64,000 bases of DNA from Zelopaecilomyces penicillatus (GCA_005765155.1 VCCP01000003.1:4278001-4342000), one strand, 5' to 3'. Positions 1 to 12,004 are shown, numbered from the stretch's first letter. A program made the numbers and translations. Notes: generated by a model not told the origin, from the letters alone.

Positions 1-1622
1 GTGCTGCCGATAATCCTCGCCTTCTCCTGCGCCAAGTACACTTCTTGCTCCCGGGCGCTTTTCTCCAGGTCAAGAAAGGACCAAATTCCAACAGCACTAA
101 CCAGGCTGAGTGCAAATAGAAAGTAGAACGGCGCGTTGTTGTTGTTCCCATTCGGGGTAGCGTCAATGATGGCGCTGCTGATGAGCGGACCAATAAAGCT
201 CGATGACTTGCCGATTATGTTAAAAACAGAAAAAAACAGAAACTCATGTCCTCGAGGAGTGACAGAGCTGATCATGATTTGTGAGTAACTGTACCAGGGG
301 CAAACCAGTAAACCATAGAAGGCTTGGTAAAGCCAGATTTCCCATTCGTTGTGAAAGCCAAACTTGTTTGTCCAATTACCTATCATGCCCCAACCGTCTA
401 GCACAATGATAGCCACCATCACGGCGTTGAACATTGTCTTGGCGCTGAGGTTAAATTTCTTCTGGATGAGCCAGAAAACTCCTATCCCCACCCCCTGAGT
501 GAAAATGCCCACAATGAGCAAGTACGTCAACGTTAACGTGTTGTAGCTAACCACTGAGTTCTGCAATGTCGAAATAACCGTTACTGTTGTATTGAGCGAG
601 TCCCCTAAAAGAAAGTAGCCAGCCAAGAAAATGAGACTCTGCTTCAGCTGCCAAATCTGGGTGAAGGCTTCAGAAAGTTGCCAAAAGCCAACGGTGATGA
701 TGTTGAAACCCTCCGGAATCTGCATTCCAGGGCGCTTCTTTTCCAGGAAAAACCACGGGATGGATAACACCAGCCAGCACGCAGTGGCGAAAGCGATAAG
801 CACCGACAAGCCCCAGTTATTATTGGAGGTACTTGCGTCAACCTTGACGGCAAACATGATGCCGACGATGATGGCGAGAATCACGACTTCGCCAATCGAC
901 TGGATATAAAAGGCCACATTACTCAGCCGACTTCTCTCCAATTCGTCACGATGATCTAGTTCTTTGAGTGTAATGTCCCCAGCCTCATATGCCACCCGCG
1001 ACTCCTTCAGCGTCACAGTATTTCGCGCCAGCGACGGGAACGCAGCTGTCCAGTATGTCAGTGTTAGCTGATATGCAATTAAGCCGACGATGTAGAGGCC
1101 CGCGGCTATCTCCCATTTGGACGGGTCATGGACACCAAGCCAACCGAAGCCAATGCCAAAAGCAATAATGGACCACGCAACGAGAATCCAGCGGCGACCT
1201 GTGCCAAAGTCGGCATAAGCGCCAATGATGAGAAATAAGAGGGCTTGGATCGCGAACGAAAAGCCATTGGCCAGTAACACAATACTGTTGACATCACGGC
1301 GGCGTCCAGCAAAGAGCAAAAGACCTGATGATGAATCTGCAGCTTGGTCGAGGAGGTTCTGGAAGGCAGTAGGGCCAAAATTGAAGAGAGCCAGGCCATT
1401 GGATCCAACGTAATAGGCGTACCACGACCAAACTTCCCACTTGGATGTTGTCGGCATGTCACCCTCGGCCAGAGCTGGCATGACTATGCCCGGTCGGTCT
1501 TCTCCTTGGTCTTCATTTCCCGTTGTCTTGTCGAACTTGGAGCTCGTTTTGGTGGCGGGGGACCCCAATCCCGAGTGCGAATTTGGTTCGCTTTCACTCG
1601 GATTCGTGTTCTCCAATGACAT
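1..1622 (-). CDS. Atg22-like vacuolar MFS transporter (C-terminus cut by window edge)
   Basis: A single uninterrupted reading frame of 540 codons runs from ATG at 1622 down to base 1 and leaves the window without a stop. The product is strongly hydrophobic with about 11-12 predicted membrane segments. It begins with a hydrophilic, Ser/Thr-rich tail of about 55 residues, followed by WEVWSWYAYYVGSNG. The TYWTAAFPSLARN stretch and the glycine-rich 'YADFGTGRRW' loop fit the Atg22-like family of vacuole effluxers. In yeast the family member exports amino acids from the vacuole after autophagic breakdown. The visible part already approaches the usual 550-600 residues, so only the tail is missing. 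Fungal genomes often carry several Atg22 paralogues, so which paralogue this is cannot be decided. No intron is visible. Confidence 0.8.
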   Translation of the reverse strand, partial: MSLENTNPSESEPNSHSGLGSPATKTSSKFDKTTGNEDQGEDRPGIVMPALAEGDMPTTSKWEVWSWYAYYVGSNGLALFNFGPTAFQNLLDQAADSSSGLLLFAGRRRDVNSIVLLANGFSFAIQALLFLIIGAYADFGTGRRWILVAWSIIAFGIGFGWLGVHDPSKWEIAAGLYIVGLIAYQLTLTYWTAAFPSLARNTVTLKESRVAYEAGDITLKELDHRDELERSRLSNVAFYIQSIGEVVILAIIVGIMFAVKVDASTSNNNWGLSVLIAFATACWLVLSIPWFFLEKKRPGMQIPEGFNIITVGFWQLSEAFTQIWQLKQSLIFLAGYFLLGDSLNTTVTVISTLQNSVVSYNTLTLTYLLIVGIFTQGVGIGVFWLIQKKFNLSAKTMFNAVMVAIIVLDGWGMIGNWTNKFGFHNEWEIWLYQAFYGLLVCPWYSYSQIMISSVTPRGHEFLFFSVFNIIGKSSSFIGPLISSAIIDATPNGNNNNAPFYFLFALSLVSAVGIWSFLDLEKSAREQEVYLAQEKARIIGS

Positions 1623-3335
1623 GATGGGGCAAGATTCTGTTGCGGCGATGAAGTATCGGAGCCTTCAGCAAAAGGTTGATGAAGGAAGAGAACATGCCAC
1701 AGGACTGCAATTGGAGAAGGTGCATCAGGGTCTCCGCTGATCAATCGAGTTGCTGCAGTGTAACATGTTGCCTAGACCAATAAAGTCGTCTCATCTCATG
1801 GAGCAATTATTAGCAACCAACATACGGCATGTAGCCAAACCCTGTTTGCGAGCCATGGTAATCGTAGCTGCATGTAGCCTTGTGGGGCCAGAAGCAGAAG
1901 AGCATGTATTATTGCTACCTAGGCCGGGTTTCACAAGCGGGTAAGACGGCAAAGTGCGGAATAGGATTGCCATGTTTTAAATGGAGAGGGCGATAATCAT
2001 CTTGTGGTAATAACACCGGTTGGTGCTGTGTTTGCAGAGGGATGAAAAGTCGGAAGTGGAGAGCTGGACTAAGGATTAGCCGCATGACTATCCTTGTGAA
2101 GGAGCCAAGCAGCCCAAGCACGATACGTCATCGAGATTTTGAAGGCAGGCAGGCAGGCAGGGGAGCCCCCTGTACTCTAGCGAAGAGCCTCTCAGGCACG
2201 CCTTGTAGCCTGTCTTGCCTGTGATAATCAGGCCCTAGTTTGTTAATCCACTCCTGATGAGATGATGAGGCGGACTTTGCAAATAGCCAAGCCTTGAGTT
2301 CATAGAAACCTATCGCCAAGATAAGGTGGAAAGTTCGTCGGATCTTCTCTTGAAGAGGCACCAGAATAAGACTCAAAGCTCGACGTCCCGATGTTGCCTG
2401 GTAAAAGAGTGGGACACAACTTTCCTCGCGCAACAGAACGTCGCCCCGAGACACAAGATACAGTTAATAACTGATATAGGAAGGAGATATTTCGACAGTG
2501 GTGATTGAGAGACATTGTGATCCATCAATCAGTTGATAGATACCATTTCGTCGGCATGTGTAGCAGGAGGCCAACACCTCCATTACGCCAATGCGCCAAC
2601 ATAGCCTCTGAAGGTGTAGCGGCCTGTAGTGGCAGCCTTACAGGGCAAACAGCCAGTGTCAATGCGCCAACGCCATGGATGGCTAGGTAAATGGCGTCCA
2701 TCCAATAATGTACACATCAACACCACTTGAACCTGTCATCATTGTGCCGCTTCCAATATCTGTACATACACTGCCCGTTCTGATTAAGAACCCATTGACT
2801 AACCGCAAATTGCCGGGCATTTAGCTTCTTTGTTAGAGCCCAATGTTGACAACCCAATCGTCTCAAGCCAACTAGATCAAGCCAAGTTAGCATCAGGTTC
2901 CATCCGTAATCCATCCTTACAAACCCATACTTCATTCAGCTTAGCCCCCCTAGTTGCTTAGAGGCCTAAGATGAGCGCCACAGGCTCCAAACCAAGCGCG
3001 AAATGGCCTATCATACTGACCGCTTAGCAGCTCAAATGACTGGCATTTTCCAATTGCATTGAGACTACAGATTCAGCCAACACCAAAAGACTCTCGTGAT
3101 GAGCGAAATCGCCCAGTGAGACCCAACAAAGGCTCATTGGCAGACATACCACCTCAACCACGATTATCTGACCTTAAAATATATGTTGTCTACCATGTCG
3201 CTGCACAATACCGTTATCATGCATCGACACTTAGACCTCACGACATTGAACTCGAAAGCATAAACCATCAGCGATAACCTCGCTAGCCTTTGCTGAAATA
3301 GACCACTTACACACACCTACAATCGCCTATCCAGC
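1623..3335. other. Intergenic, divergent promoters of Atg22-like and HET genes
   Basis: This is 1.7 kb between two divergently transcribed genes. Only short unsupported frames occur here. The one distinct feature is a short (GGCA)n tract at about 2143-2162. I see no gene. Confidence 0.6.
2143..2162. repeat. (GGCA)n microsatellite
   Basis: About five head-to-tail GGCA units lie in the shared upstream region of the Atg22-like and HET genes. Confidence 0.8.
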
Positions 3336-5135
3336 ATGCGTCTTCTACACACGACAAGTCTTCAAATAGAGCACTTCATTGACCGGGGAAGCTACAGGAC
3401 TCTTGTTGGTAAAGAAGGCGACGATATGGCTGAATCTGCCCTTCCAAAATATGCCATCCTGTCACACACCTGGGGTGAGGGCGAGATCTTGTTCGAGGAT
3501 ATGCAGGGTGATCAAGGGGCCGCTAGGACAAAGCGTGGGTATGCAAAACTCAAGGATAGCTGCGCCCGCGCCGCGCTGGACGGCTTTGAATACATCTGGG
3601 TAGACACATGCTGCATCGACAAGAATAGCTCTTCCGAATTGTCAGAAGCCATCAACTCCATGTTCCGCTGGTACAAAAACTCAGCACTGTGCTACGTCTT
3701 CCTGGAAGACTCGTTTGCAACAACACCCTTCAGAACATCAGAGCATAACCCAACTCTACCTAAATGGTACAGCAGAGGATGGACCCTTCAGGAACTCATC
3801 GCTCCGGCGGTCATACATTTCTACGGTTTCGATTGGAAGTTCTTGGGCACAAAATCCCAGCACCTTTCCGAGCTCTCAAGCATCACCGGAATCGACATGT
3901 ACGCTCTGAGTGGTGGCAACTTAGCGCGAATAAGCGTCGGGCGGAGAATGAGCTGGATCTCACATCGCAAAACAACCCGCTCCGAAGATATGGCCTACAG
4001 CATGCTCGGTATATTCGATATCAGCATGCCGCTGCTTTATGGCGAAGGTGCAAAGGCATTTGTACGCCTTCAGGAGGAGATAATGAGGAGCACAAATGAT
4101 CAGTCACTTTTTGTATGGAGGGAGGATGATTCTACGGACTATTATCGTGAGGATTATGGCGATGCCTGGGAGCGGGCTGGTCTTTTGGCACAATCACCAG
4201 CCTTTTTCAAGTCGTCTTCCAAGATTTCGCGCTTTCACCGACCCCGGCCAGAGCGACCACAATCTGCCGTCACCAGCCCGGGGCTCACGGTCAACTTTCT
4301 GATGTGTCTAGACACAAGCTACCAATCCGGAGAAGTCTACCTTGCTGTACTGGACTGTCAAATTGGTCGTATTCCCGGTGTCATGGCTGCAATTAGGTTG
4401 AGGAGGGTTTCAGCTGCCGGGAATGAGTTTGTCCGCATAGACATTCCACAAGTCATCCAAATTGCCCGTTTGAATCCTGATGGGACGGTCGATATGAATG
4501 GATTTGACCCATCCAAAGAACAAGCTGAACTGGTCGATTTCACGCTTCGTAGGTTCCTTCTCAAGCCCTTATCATCATCTTCATACAATTTCAACAACTA
4601 ATACCCTTTGTGATTAGGCATCACACATTTGAGTTGGACACCCAGATCTGTACGAGTTTCTCAATCCCCCATGCTACCGCTACCCCCTGGCTTTTGGCTA
4701 GTTCCACCGCATAATCTTGCATCAGAAGAGCTGGTGGTTATGGCAGCCCATCCACGCCACCGTTGGGATAACCATAGTTGGATAATGCAAACCATCAAAT
4801 CCACGATTGTTACAGGGAAAACAGGAGCCCTGCAGTTTCGGTTTAGTGGGAAGCAATATTTCCTAATATTCGGCATGGCTGCGACCCAGCATGGTATGCA
4901 GCCGTGGTTCAAACTAGAACAACGAAACGGACCCATCACTCTCGATCAGTTCTTCAACCATTTTCAAGTGGACATAGGTCTCACCGGAAAAGGTAACCTT
5001 ACAGGTCTTGCCGCTGGGCCGTACAATGGAGCAAGTCACTGGGATACGATCGAACCGTCTGGTCTTGGCGTTTCACTACAACAGACAATAGTTTCTGGTC
5101 ACGAAATGTTCTTGATGCAGATCTTGTACGGATGA
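3336..5135 (+). CDS. HET-domain (heterokaryon incompatibility-like) protein
   Basis: Two exons are proposed, 3336..4548 and 4618..5135, giving 576 residues. The intron has donor GTAGGT, branch-like ACTAAT and acceptor TTAG. It removes in-frame stops at 4599 and 4611 and joins two halves in the same frame. The start MRLLHTT is the classic opening of the HET-E/NWD2-like HET family. HET domain motifs are YAILSHTWGEGE (about 39-50), YIWVDTCCIDK (about 86-96), WYSRGWTLQELIAP (about 144-157) and the SMLGIFDISMPLLYGEG block (about 222-238). HET domains trigger non-self recognition and regulated cell death in fungi. There is no NACHT, WD40 or ankyrin array. Instead a C-terminal region of about 330 residues, which I do not recognise, follows the HET domain. 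The ligand and partner are unknown. An alternative reading without splicing would stop at 4601 with 421 residues. Confidence 0.85.
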
Positions 5136-5747
5136 GCATCAAATGGAGACTGCGATAGTTCTCTATACTTCTTCAAGTCCATGATAATGGTTCGGAACTC
5201 AGCTGCTTATTGCGGTACTCTGACAGGCACTCTGTTTATATTTTGTCTCTTCAAACTATGCAGACGATAGAGTGGTATTTAGCTACTGGTTGCGATCCAT
5301 CCTATTTATTTCAAGTCGATTGCTGGTTGAAAGGGCTGAAATATTTTAATAAGACGATTTATTGGTGGTTCATTTGTCATTACATGTCTTTTCTCAGTGG
5401 AAGCTTTTCAAGATGAGAGCCAGAAGCCAGCCGATAGCTGCTCAGCCACCATGCAGTCATGCAGTCAAGTGGACTGATGACAACTGCGCTGAGTGACTCA
5501 TCTTTGGGCTGTCGCATCAACAGTGCGATACAGAGAGACGGCAGGATTAAAACGAACAACAAAATAAATTCTGAGGCAACTCAAAATATCGCATTGACAA
5601 AATTCGATGCGTTTATGCCTGGAGCGTGCTGAATATTGTGGTCGAGGGTTTTGACAATTTGCACACTCTCAACTATCACTTTCGACTTCCAATTTTCCAT
5701 ACAATAAAACCAGACAAATACAGACCTAGATTTATAGAGGTCTCCGA
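5136..5747 (+). other. Intergenic between HET and RTC genes
   Basis: This 0.6 kb, moderately AT-rich stretch holds the HET 3' end and the promoter of the cyclase gene. I see no gene or repeat. Confidence 0.6.
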
Positions 5748-7144
5748 ATGAAGCCAATCGTAATCGACGGACGAACTGGAGAGGGAGGCGGCCAGCTTGT
5801 CCGCGTTGCCGTTGGGCTCGCTGCCCTGACCGGCCAGCCTATCAAGATCACGAATGTTAGAGGCAATCGACCAGGAGGTCGAGGCGGAGGTTTGTACATG
5901 ACACGGTTGAATGCTGCAAAACGCATACAAAAACACAGAATGCTGATTATTCGCGTGTTTTCTTCCCTCCAGGATTGAAAAACCAACATGTCGCATCCAT
6001 AAAGTGGCTCGCAGATGCCACTGGTGCCGAAACAGACGGGTTACACGTCGGTTCAAAGCAACTCACCTTCATCCCAAGGAGACCCCCCACCGAGCTTCTG
6101 CAACGCAATATTGATGTCCGAGCTGATTCCGAGGCATCCAGCACGCTTTTGATCGTGCAGGCCATGTTGCCATTTTTGCTCTTTGCTGGCAACGATGCGG
6201 GTGATCCCATTATTATTGATGTGTCTGGCGGCACCAATGTTTCGTTTTCGTTGAGTTATGAGTATTTCAACCAGGTTCTTATGCCGACTTTAGAAGAACG
6301 GTTCGATATCAAGATCAAGAGAGAATTAAAAAGTCGCGGATGGGGTCTTGGTCCTCTCCTGAGGGGTTCCGTTTGGCTCAAGGTCCAACCGCTGGCTCCT
6401 GGTCAGAAGATTGTGCATAAGCACCCTCCTCGATATACTTATCCCGAGTCATACAAGGTCTCTAGAATCGACGTCAGCGTCATTACGCCAATACATTCAC
6501 ACAAGATTCTCTCAGATGTTCTAGTGAAACACTTGGGAGACTTGTTCCCCAGTGCCGAAGTTCATTTCAAGGTGGTCGAGGACTCTTATCACAATGCCCG
6601 CTGGTCAGTCCTTCTCGTGGCGCATTCCTCTGCCGGCATACGCTGGGCCAAGGATATTCTTTGTTCTGCTCCCAAAAATGTCAAGTCGTATGACATTTTC
6701 ATCTCGCAGTTGTCTAAGAAGCTTTGCAAAGGGCTCTACGAGGAGATAGCCCTCAGGGGCCATGTGGACGAGCATCTCCAAGATCAAATCGTGATCTTTC
6801 AGGCTCTCTGCGATGGGTTGTCGTCGTTTCCACGAACGAGCGTTTCGGAAGAGCAGTTCACAATAGGCTCTTTGGCTAATGATACTGGGCCTCTCAATAA
6901 TGAAGGTGTCAAGTTGAAAAAGGATAAGACGCACGAGCCGTTTGGTAATGGCACCATGCATACCAAGACTGTGCGATGGGTGGCTAGTGAACTACTTCCC
7001 GGAGTTGGGTTTTTTGCGAAGGGCAATGTAGTTCAAGGTAATGCTTTTTCAGTCTCATAGAAGAATACAAACATGAGCGGAGATCTACTATCTTACCTAA
7101 CTGAAGACTTGTTGGATCTTTGTGTAGAGCCTCAAAAGTATTAA
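5748..7144 (+). CDS. RNA 3'-terminal phosphate cyclase (RtcA family)
   Basis: Exons are proposed at 5748..5889, 5973..7037 and 7128..7144 (407 residues). Enzymes of this family use ATP to convert an RNA 3'-phosphate to a 2',3'-cyclic phosphate. The N-terminus IDGRTGEGGGQLVR is the family signature. Intron 1 (GTTTGT...CCAG) splits the RGGGLKNQHVASIKWL motif and restores the family's 'G-L-x-x-Q-H' sequence. The insert domain and the second half follow without interruption. The catalytic-type histidine lies near the C-terminus (GNGTMHTKTVRW). The last intron is less certain. It has donor GTAATG, branch CTAAC and acceptor GTAG, and it would end the protein in QEPQKY. Without it, translation stops at 7060 with 409 residues. 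The length fits a catalytic RTC, and the sequence resembles RtcA more than the nucleolar Rcl1 branch (inference). Confidence 0.88.
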
Positions 7145-7857
7145 ACAATAGGCACAATAGGGAATAGGTAGTTGAACATATTCACTGACTAGTTATTTCC
7201 ATGTCTTTAGATAAGGTATACAACGTGAAATTAGTAGAGCAGATACACTCTTTCGAAAGCCATCCCTCCTAATCATCTAACAGGATGGTGTATTGAATCC
7301 TCGTCATGCAAGACAGATACCCGTGCAGTTCACATACGAGTCCACGTCGCCTATCAACGTTTTCTTTAATCATGGCAGGTCAACGTTCAGGGTGACATGA
7401 AATGGAGGTCAAGGGAGGTCCATCCTATTCATGTCCATGCTGTAATAGTGTAATTACACAACCTGTCAGACCCCTAGTAGTCGCGCTGACATTGTTCGCA
7501 CTCACTGTATCTTCAAGCCACCCTCAGGGCAGCTCGTGGCTCGTTGCTGTGCCAGAACTTGGCGGGATACAGTGAGTGGGTGTATATCAATGGCACCCGA
7601 CGCTAAGCTCCCAACGGCTCGTGCTCACAAATTAGGTCATCTTAGCGCGCAAGGTCCCCTGGCAGCAGCTCTTTTAGCATGTGTCCCAGTTGAAGCGACT
7701 GCGCATGTTTGCAAGCTGTGCATAGATTTTGATCATACGAAACCTCACCTTCGAAATTACTTAAAAAATACGCCCTCACACCACCCACGGAGCAACCAAC
7801 GACCCTCTTTGTGCAAATCCGCCAGTTGCTGAAGGCTCCTCTCGAATCGAATCGGCC
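7145..7857 (+). other. Intergenic between RTC and NUP53
   Basis: About 0.7 kb that holds the cyclase 3' region and NUP53 promoter. I see no gene, repeat or RNA. Confidence 0.55.
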
Positions 7858-9232
7858 ATGGCGCCTCTCATTCTGCACAATGTCCCTGACGAGGAATGCT
7901 ACGTCGGCGATGATGGCATCAAGAGGCCTTATGCCATGATCTTCAACCAGTCCGTCTTTCCCCCTCGACTTATCTATCATCAAACCCCCCATTCGGTCTT
8001 CCTTGACCCCCCATATACTGACTATACCTTGTAGGCATGACGGCAGCCATACGGGCAATACGCGCTCACGACGCACTGTCGCAGAGTCTGGCTCCTTTGG
8101 CAAATCTACGAGACGCTCACGGTCCAGGACAGGCACGCCCGCTGGTCGCCGCGAGAACCCTACACTCGCTGCGGCAGATAAGCTCTTTGGCGACTGGGTT
8201 TCAAACCAAACAGCCGCAAACACTTCTGCCAACTCCAACGGACGCAAGGGCAACGCCGCCGCCGCCAACTCCAACTCTCAAGAAGATGCCGCTCCTCAAC
8301 GCGCCGCCGTTCAGTCAACGCCAGTAGAGGTCATCTTGCGCGGCTTCCGGTCCTCATCGCAGCAGTACGCCTCTATTGCCCACTATGAGGCGCTCGCCGG
8401 TCTGATCCTCGAGGATTATCCTCGCGACCCTCCTTCTTCTCAGCGTCGTTACAAGTCGGAGCTACGAGACCCAGCCTTTACTCGCCGTCGTAACCTGACA
8501 GCCGATGAGCGCACCCTCGTCAACCGGGCAGATGGCGGCGAACACTGGATTAAGGTGACGTTTGAGAGCACAGAGGCTGGTAATGCCGCATTGTACTCAA
8601 GCCCCCAAAGGGTCCTGGGTCATCTGGTCTACGCCGAAGCATACAGGGGTTTTCCTCCTGCCAAAGATGAGCCTTGCCCAGACCTAGATCAATATATCGA
8701 TGGACCTGAAGAGCGGTCAAGGAGTGTTCCTTCGCTTGGTACACCTAGGAACAAAACTGTGACCGGCATGCCGACGACTTTCAGCAGTCGACTGCTTGAC
8801 CTCTCCCCAGCCGACTCTGGAAGGTCCAGTGAGACGATGGACACAGGCACCCTAGCCCCTTCTCGTACCTCTACGGCAACCCTCACGGAACCCATCGCCA
8901 TCTCTGGTGCCGCATCAGGGATCGAACCCATGGATATTCCACAGCAGGAAGACAGCATTTTCTGCAGACGCATCCCAACTGCCCGCAAAGCCCGTCTGCT
9001 TCCTGCTGAGCAGGCCTTGCTGCCCCAGCAATCCGTCACCCAGCGCTTCCTCAATGCCATTCCTATTATCAAGTGGTTCAGCGGGAGCATGATTGGCAAT
9101 GAGGTGCCTAGAACTGAGACTGGCGATTTTGACTGGAGTCGTGCTAGTCTGTACTGGAAGGTCATCTGGTGGCTCGATTCCACATTTGGCCTCTTTAAGG
9201 GTGACGTTTACAACATCGACAAGGATGACTAG
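7858..9232 (+). CDS. NUP53: Nucleoporin NUP53 (MPPN / Nup35-type RRM)
   Basis: Two exons, 7858..7949 and 8035..9232, give 429 residues. The first exon encodes MAPLILHNVPDEECYVG, a conserved start of ascomycete Nup53 proteins. The intron ends in CTTGTAG. A disordered Ser/Thr/Asn-rich segment with many Arg/Ser pairs is followed by the Nup35-type RRM at about 128-235. This starts VEVILRGF, contains EHWIKVTFES and ends at LGHLVYAEAYRGFPP. The C-terminus has a tryptophan-rich amphipathic stretch (YWKVIWWLDSTFGLFKG), as expected for the membrane-binding helix of Nup53. The protein belongs to the inner ring of the nuclear pore and binds Nup170 and the pore membrane (family knowledge). The gene converges with the IVY1-like gene, with about 330 bp between stop codons. 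Confidence 0.9.
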
Positions 9233-9566
9233 AGTTCCTTGAGGTTCCACTAGGCACAGAGTCAGAAAGATTTTGCGCGGATGAGCTACGGCAATGGTTT
9301 AATATTAAAGTCACCAAGGGCTCTCTGAACCAAGATTTATCTATCCCTTAATGTTGAGGTCCTGGAGTAAAGCAATGTAATAATGATTCACGGCGTTTGT
9401 GGAAAACGGGGAGTGTATAAATGGGATTCATGAGGCACAAGAGTGACCCACAGGAATTATTGTACATCTAGGTATACAAAAACTTGCGATCAACCCATTC
9501 CGTTTTAAAGTGCAAATGTCAACCCCATGCCAGGGTAAAACGCCGGGCAATGCCTTTGTACAAGTT
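9233..9566. other. Convergent 3' region of NUP53 and IVY1-like gene
   Basis: These 334 bases hold the 3' ends of both genes. Several A/T-rich patches (for example around 9300 and 9375-9385) could serve as polyadenylation signals. No gene is visible. Confidence 0.5.
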
Positions 9567-11087
9567 CTACTGCTTCCCATCGTCGTCCCCGGCGCTCCCC
9601 CATGTAGACTCTGGAGTGCTGTCTCCTGTGATTAATTCGGGTGAGTCTCTCCCAAAAGAAGACTCTGCTAATGTTCGACCGCGCTCCTCTTCATTGCCGG
9701 ATTCCACAACCTCTTCCTCCCCCTCTTCCTCCTCTGCTTTCAGCTGCCCTTTCTGCGACTCATGACTATTGTTTTCTGTGATTTCTTGGCCACGGTCTGT
9801 TTCCTCTCCTTCTCCTTCATCTTCCTCCTTGATACCCTCGTAGAAAGGCATCCGAAGATTAGCATCAGCTTCATGGGGCTGTGCTACAGATGACTCGCCC
9901 GTTACACTGCTCAAGGAATCAAATGTCACGTCGGTTGGTATCCGGCGGATAGGTTGTGGGGAGAAAGGACGTGCGTTTCTGGGCTTGTTAAAATCGGCAG
10001 AAAAGACACTTTCGGAGTCGCCTCCACCGCCGCATGTTCTTGATTCTGTGGCCACAGCAGTAAGAGATTGGTATCGATCTCCTTCCATAAGAAGACTGTC
10101 ACCTCTCCCATGGCCAGGGCGGGACATTTCGGACGCGGAATCGGCCAAAATACTTTTGGGGGGTAGGATGGAAAAGAGCTCAGCAGTTTCCGTGCTGCTC
10201 GAACCGCCACTATAGCCTCCTTCATCGTCTATTGCAAATGGATCCTGACCTTTCTCCAATAAGTCGTCCAGGCCACCACCACTCCACCCTTTTCTTGCCA
10301 GGCCCTCAAAGATATCCACCTCTGCTCTCACTAAGCTGCAACTTGCTTCAACAATGCGCCCGCTAGTTTCCTGGCTTTCTCTCAATAAGGTCCGCGCGTG
10401 GTCTCCGTGAACTGTTGTCAGCCCGTCAAGCTTCCGTGTAAGTTCTACAAGATGCGCTCTAAAACGGGCAACATCCCTCCTCCTCTGTTTGTGCAGTTTC
10501 AGGCCGTCTTTCTCAAGGCGCTTAACCTCTCGACTTTGTGCCTTGATTTTCTGTTGGTATGTTTCCTCCTCATCGTCTATGACAGTCTGCCACTTGTCGA
10601 GATCGTGTAGAAGAGGCACTTCGAATGAGCGATAGACGGTTTCCGAGAGAATTTGCTGGTGGTTCGCAATGAGATGTTGAACGCCAGATGCGGATAAGAG
10701 AGTGTCAGCTGTGCAGGAACCCTTAGTTGTGAAGCTCGCAGTCATATTGGCTGCCCCAGCAGGGCCTATGGGTTCAGCGCGCGCCTCCTTCAACCGCGCA
10801 CATGATTCAAGCGCCGATCCAAATGTAGATGCTGCCGTGGAGAGTGAAGCAAGAGCAAGGCGATACGCCTTGGCAGAGGCTAAGAGATCAGAGTACGCTT
10901 CTTGGGAACGTTGCAGATCTGCTTTGGTCAAGACGGCATACGCAGGACGCGGGGCTGGTGGTAAGGGGAGGTTAAACTGTGCTATAGGGTTCGCAGTCGA
11001 CGCGACAGAGTAGACCGGAGAACTGGGCACTGGAGGCAGTTGTGAAGGCGTCGGAGAAACCGGTCGCGATGCTGCATGAGTCGCCAT
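9567..11087 (-). CDS. IVY1: IVY1-like I-BAR phospholipid-binding protein
   Basis: A single exon encodes 506 residues from ATG at 11087. A Pro/Ser-rich leader of about 55 residues precedes a helical domain at about 55-270. This contains LTKADLQRSQEAYSDLL, a long charged coiled-coil (YQQKIKAQSREVKRLEKDG) and HKQRRRDVARFRAHLVEL. This arrangement matches fungal Ivy1, an inverse-BAR protein of the vacuole. In yeast, Ivy1 binds phosphoinositides, the Rab Ypt7 and Vps33, and modulates TORC1 and Fab1 signalling. The C-terminal half is disordered and acidic with an E-rich run. The I-BAR assignment rests on sequence pattern only. No intron is needed. Confidence 0.75.
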   Translation of the reverse strand: MATHAASRPVSPTPSQLPPVPSSPVYSVASTANPIAQFNLPLPPAPRPAYAVLTKADLQRSQEAYSDLLASAKAYRLALASLSTAASTFGSALESCARLKEARAEPIGPAGAANMTASFTTKGSCTADTLLSASGVQHLIANHQQILSETVYRSFEVPLLHDLDKWQTVIDDEEETYQQKIKAQSREVKRLEKDGLKLHKQRRRDVARFRAHLVELTRKLDGLTTVHGDHARTLLRESQETSGRIVEASCSLVRAEVDIFEGLARKGWSGGGLDDLLEKGQDPFAIDDEGGYSGGSSSTETAELFSILPPKSILADSASEMSRPGHGRGDSLLMEGDRYQSLTAVATESRTCGGGGDSESVFSADFNKPRNARPFSPQPIRRIPTDVTFDSLSSVTGESSVAQPHEADANLRMPFYEGIKEEDEGEGEETDRGQEITENNSHESQKGQLKAEEEEGEEEVVESGNEEERGRTLAESSFGRDSPELITGDSTPESTWGSAGDDDGKQ

Positions 11088-12004
11088 GGGGACGTATTAT
11101 ATGGTAGAATTGTATGCCTTTCTGGCTGGGTTGAGAGAACGACTGTTTACAAGCACAAGGTATAACCGCTGTCGCGCAGAGGGAAGTGCAGTAGAGGCGT
11201 AGCGTTGCGCATCGACAGGAATAGGTTAGGATAAAGGTCAAGGGAGACACTGAAAAGAAGAACGCAGCCAAATGCCGCTGGTCTGCAACAGCTTCACAGA
11301 GCCTGGTAACAAGGCGTGAGGAGCCTCGGGGGCAGGGAGTCGGTGCTCATGAGACTGAATCTCCTTCAACCAAACACCGTGCTGCACAGTGAGGTGCCGC
11401 TGTCAGGTGGACTTGAAGCAGTCTGCAGACCCCACGGGCGGTGTAGTGTGGGGTGGCAGAACCTCACACTCTGTATTGGAAGGAACCATGAAGATTAACA
11501 GTCTTACTTCACATAAATAAAGCAGTAGGAGAACATTTGAACCTCAGGCCTGCCAGTTGTGGTGGCATTGCAACAGAAATCCAACAACACTGCACAAAGG
11601 ACGAAAAGACAAGCCTCAGCAAATGCTCAGGACGATGATGCTAGTCAACACAGTTGCTGCAGAGCCCGCTGCAAGCTCATGCAAGCAAGTGGGGTTGGGT
11701 TATCAAAACCTCGCAAACCTAAGGTCAAAGCACCCAAACACAAGCTCGCTGTCTGTACCTAATCCTCATCATCCCAGTAATGCTGATCAAGATGTCTCCA
11801 TTCAACATAAAGAGTGTTCATCCGTGCGGTTGGTGGTTTTATTTCTCAATCAGGGGAAAGAGCAATCGCTACCTAAATGAATGAACCAGCATCAACCGCG
11901 CTGTGATTTCGATTCTGTCTCATCTAAACCTGGCTCTTTCTGCCAAAACATGTACCAAAACGCCAAGATGGTAAGTCATGCTAATAATATACTAGAGAAT
12001 GAAA
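11088..12004 (-). other. Intergenic upstream of IVY1-like gene
   Basis: This 0.9 kb lies between the IVY1 start and the 3' end of the thioesterase gene (tandem, both minus). Only short unsupported frames occur. I see nothing further. Confidence 0.55.
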
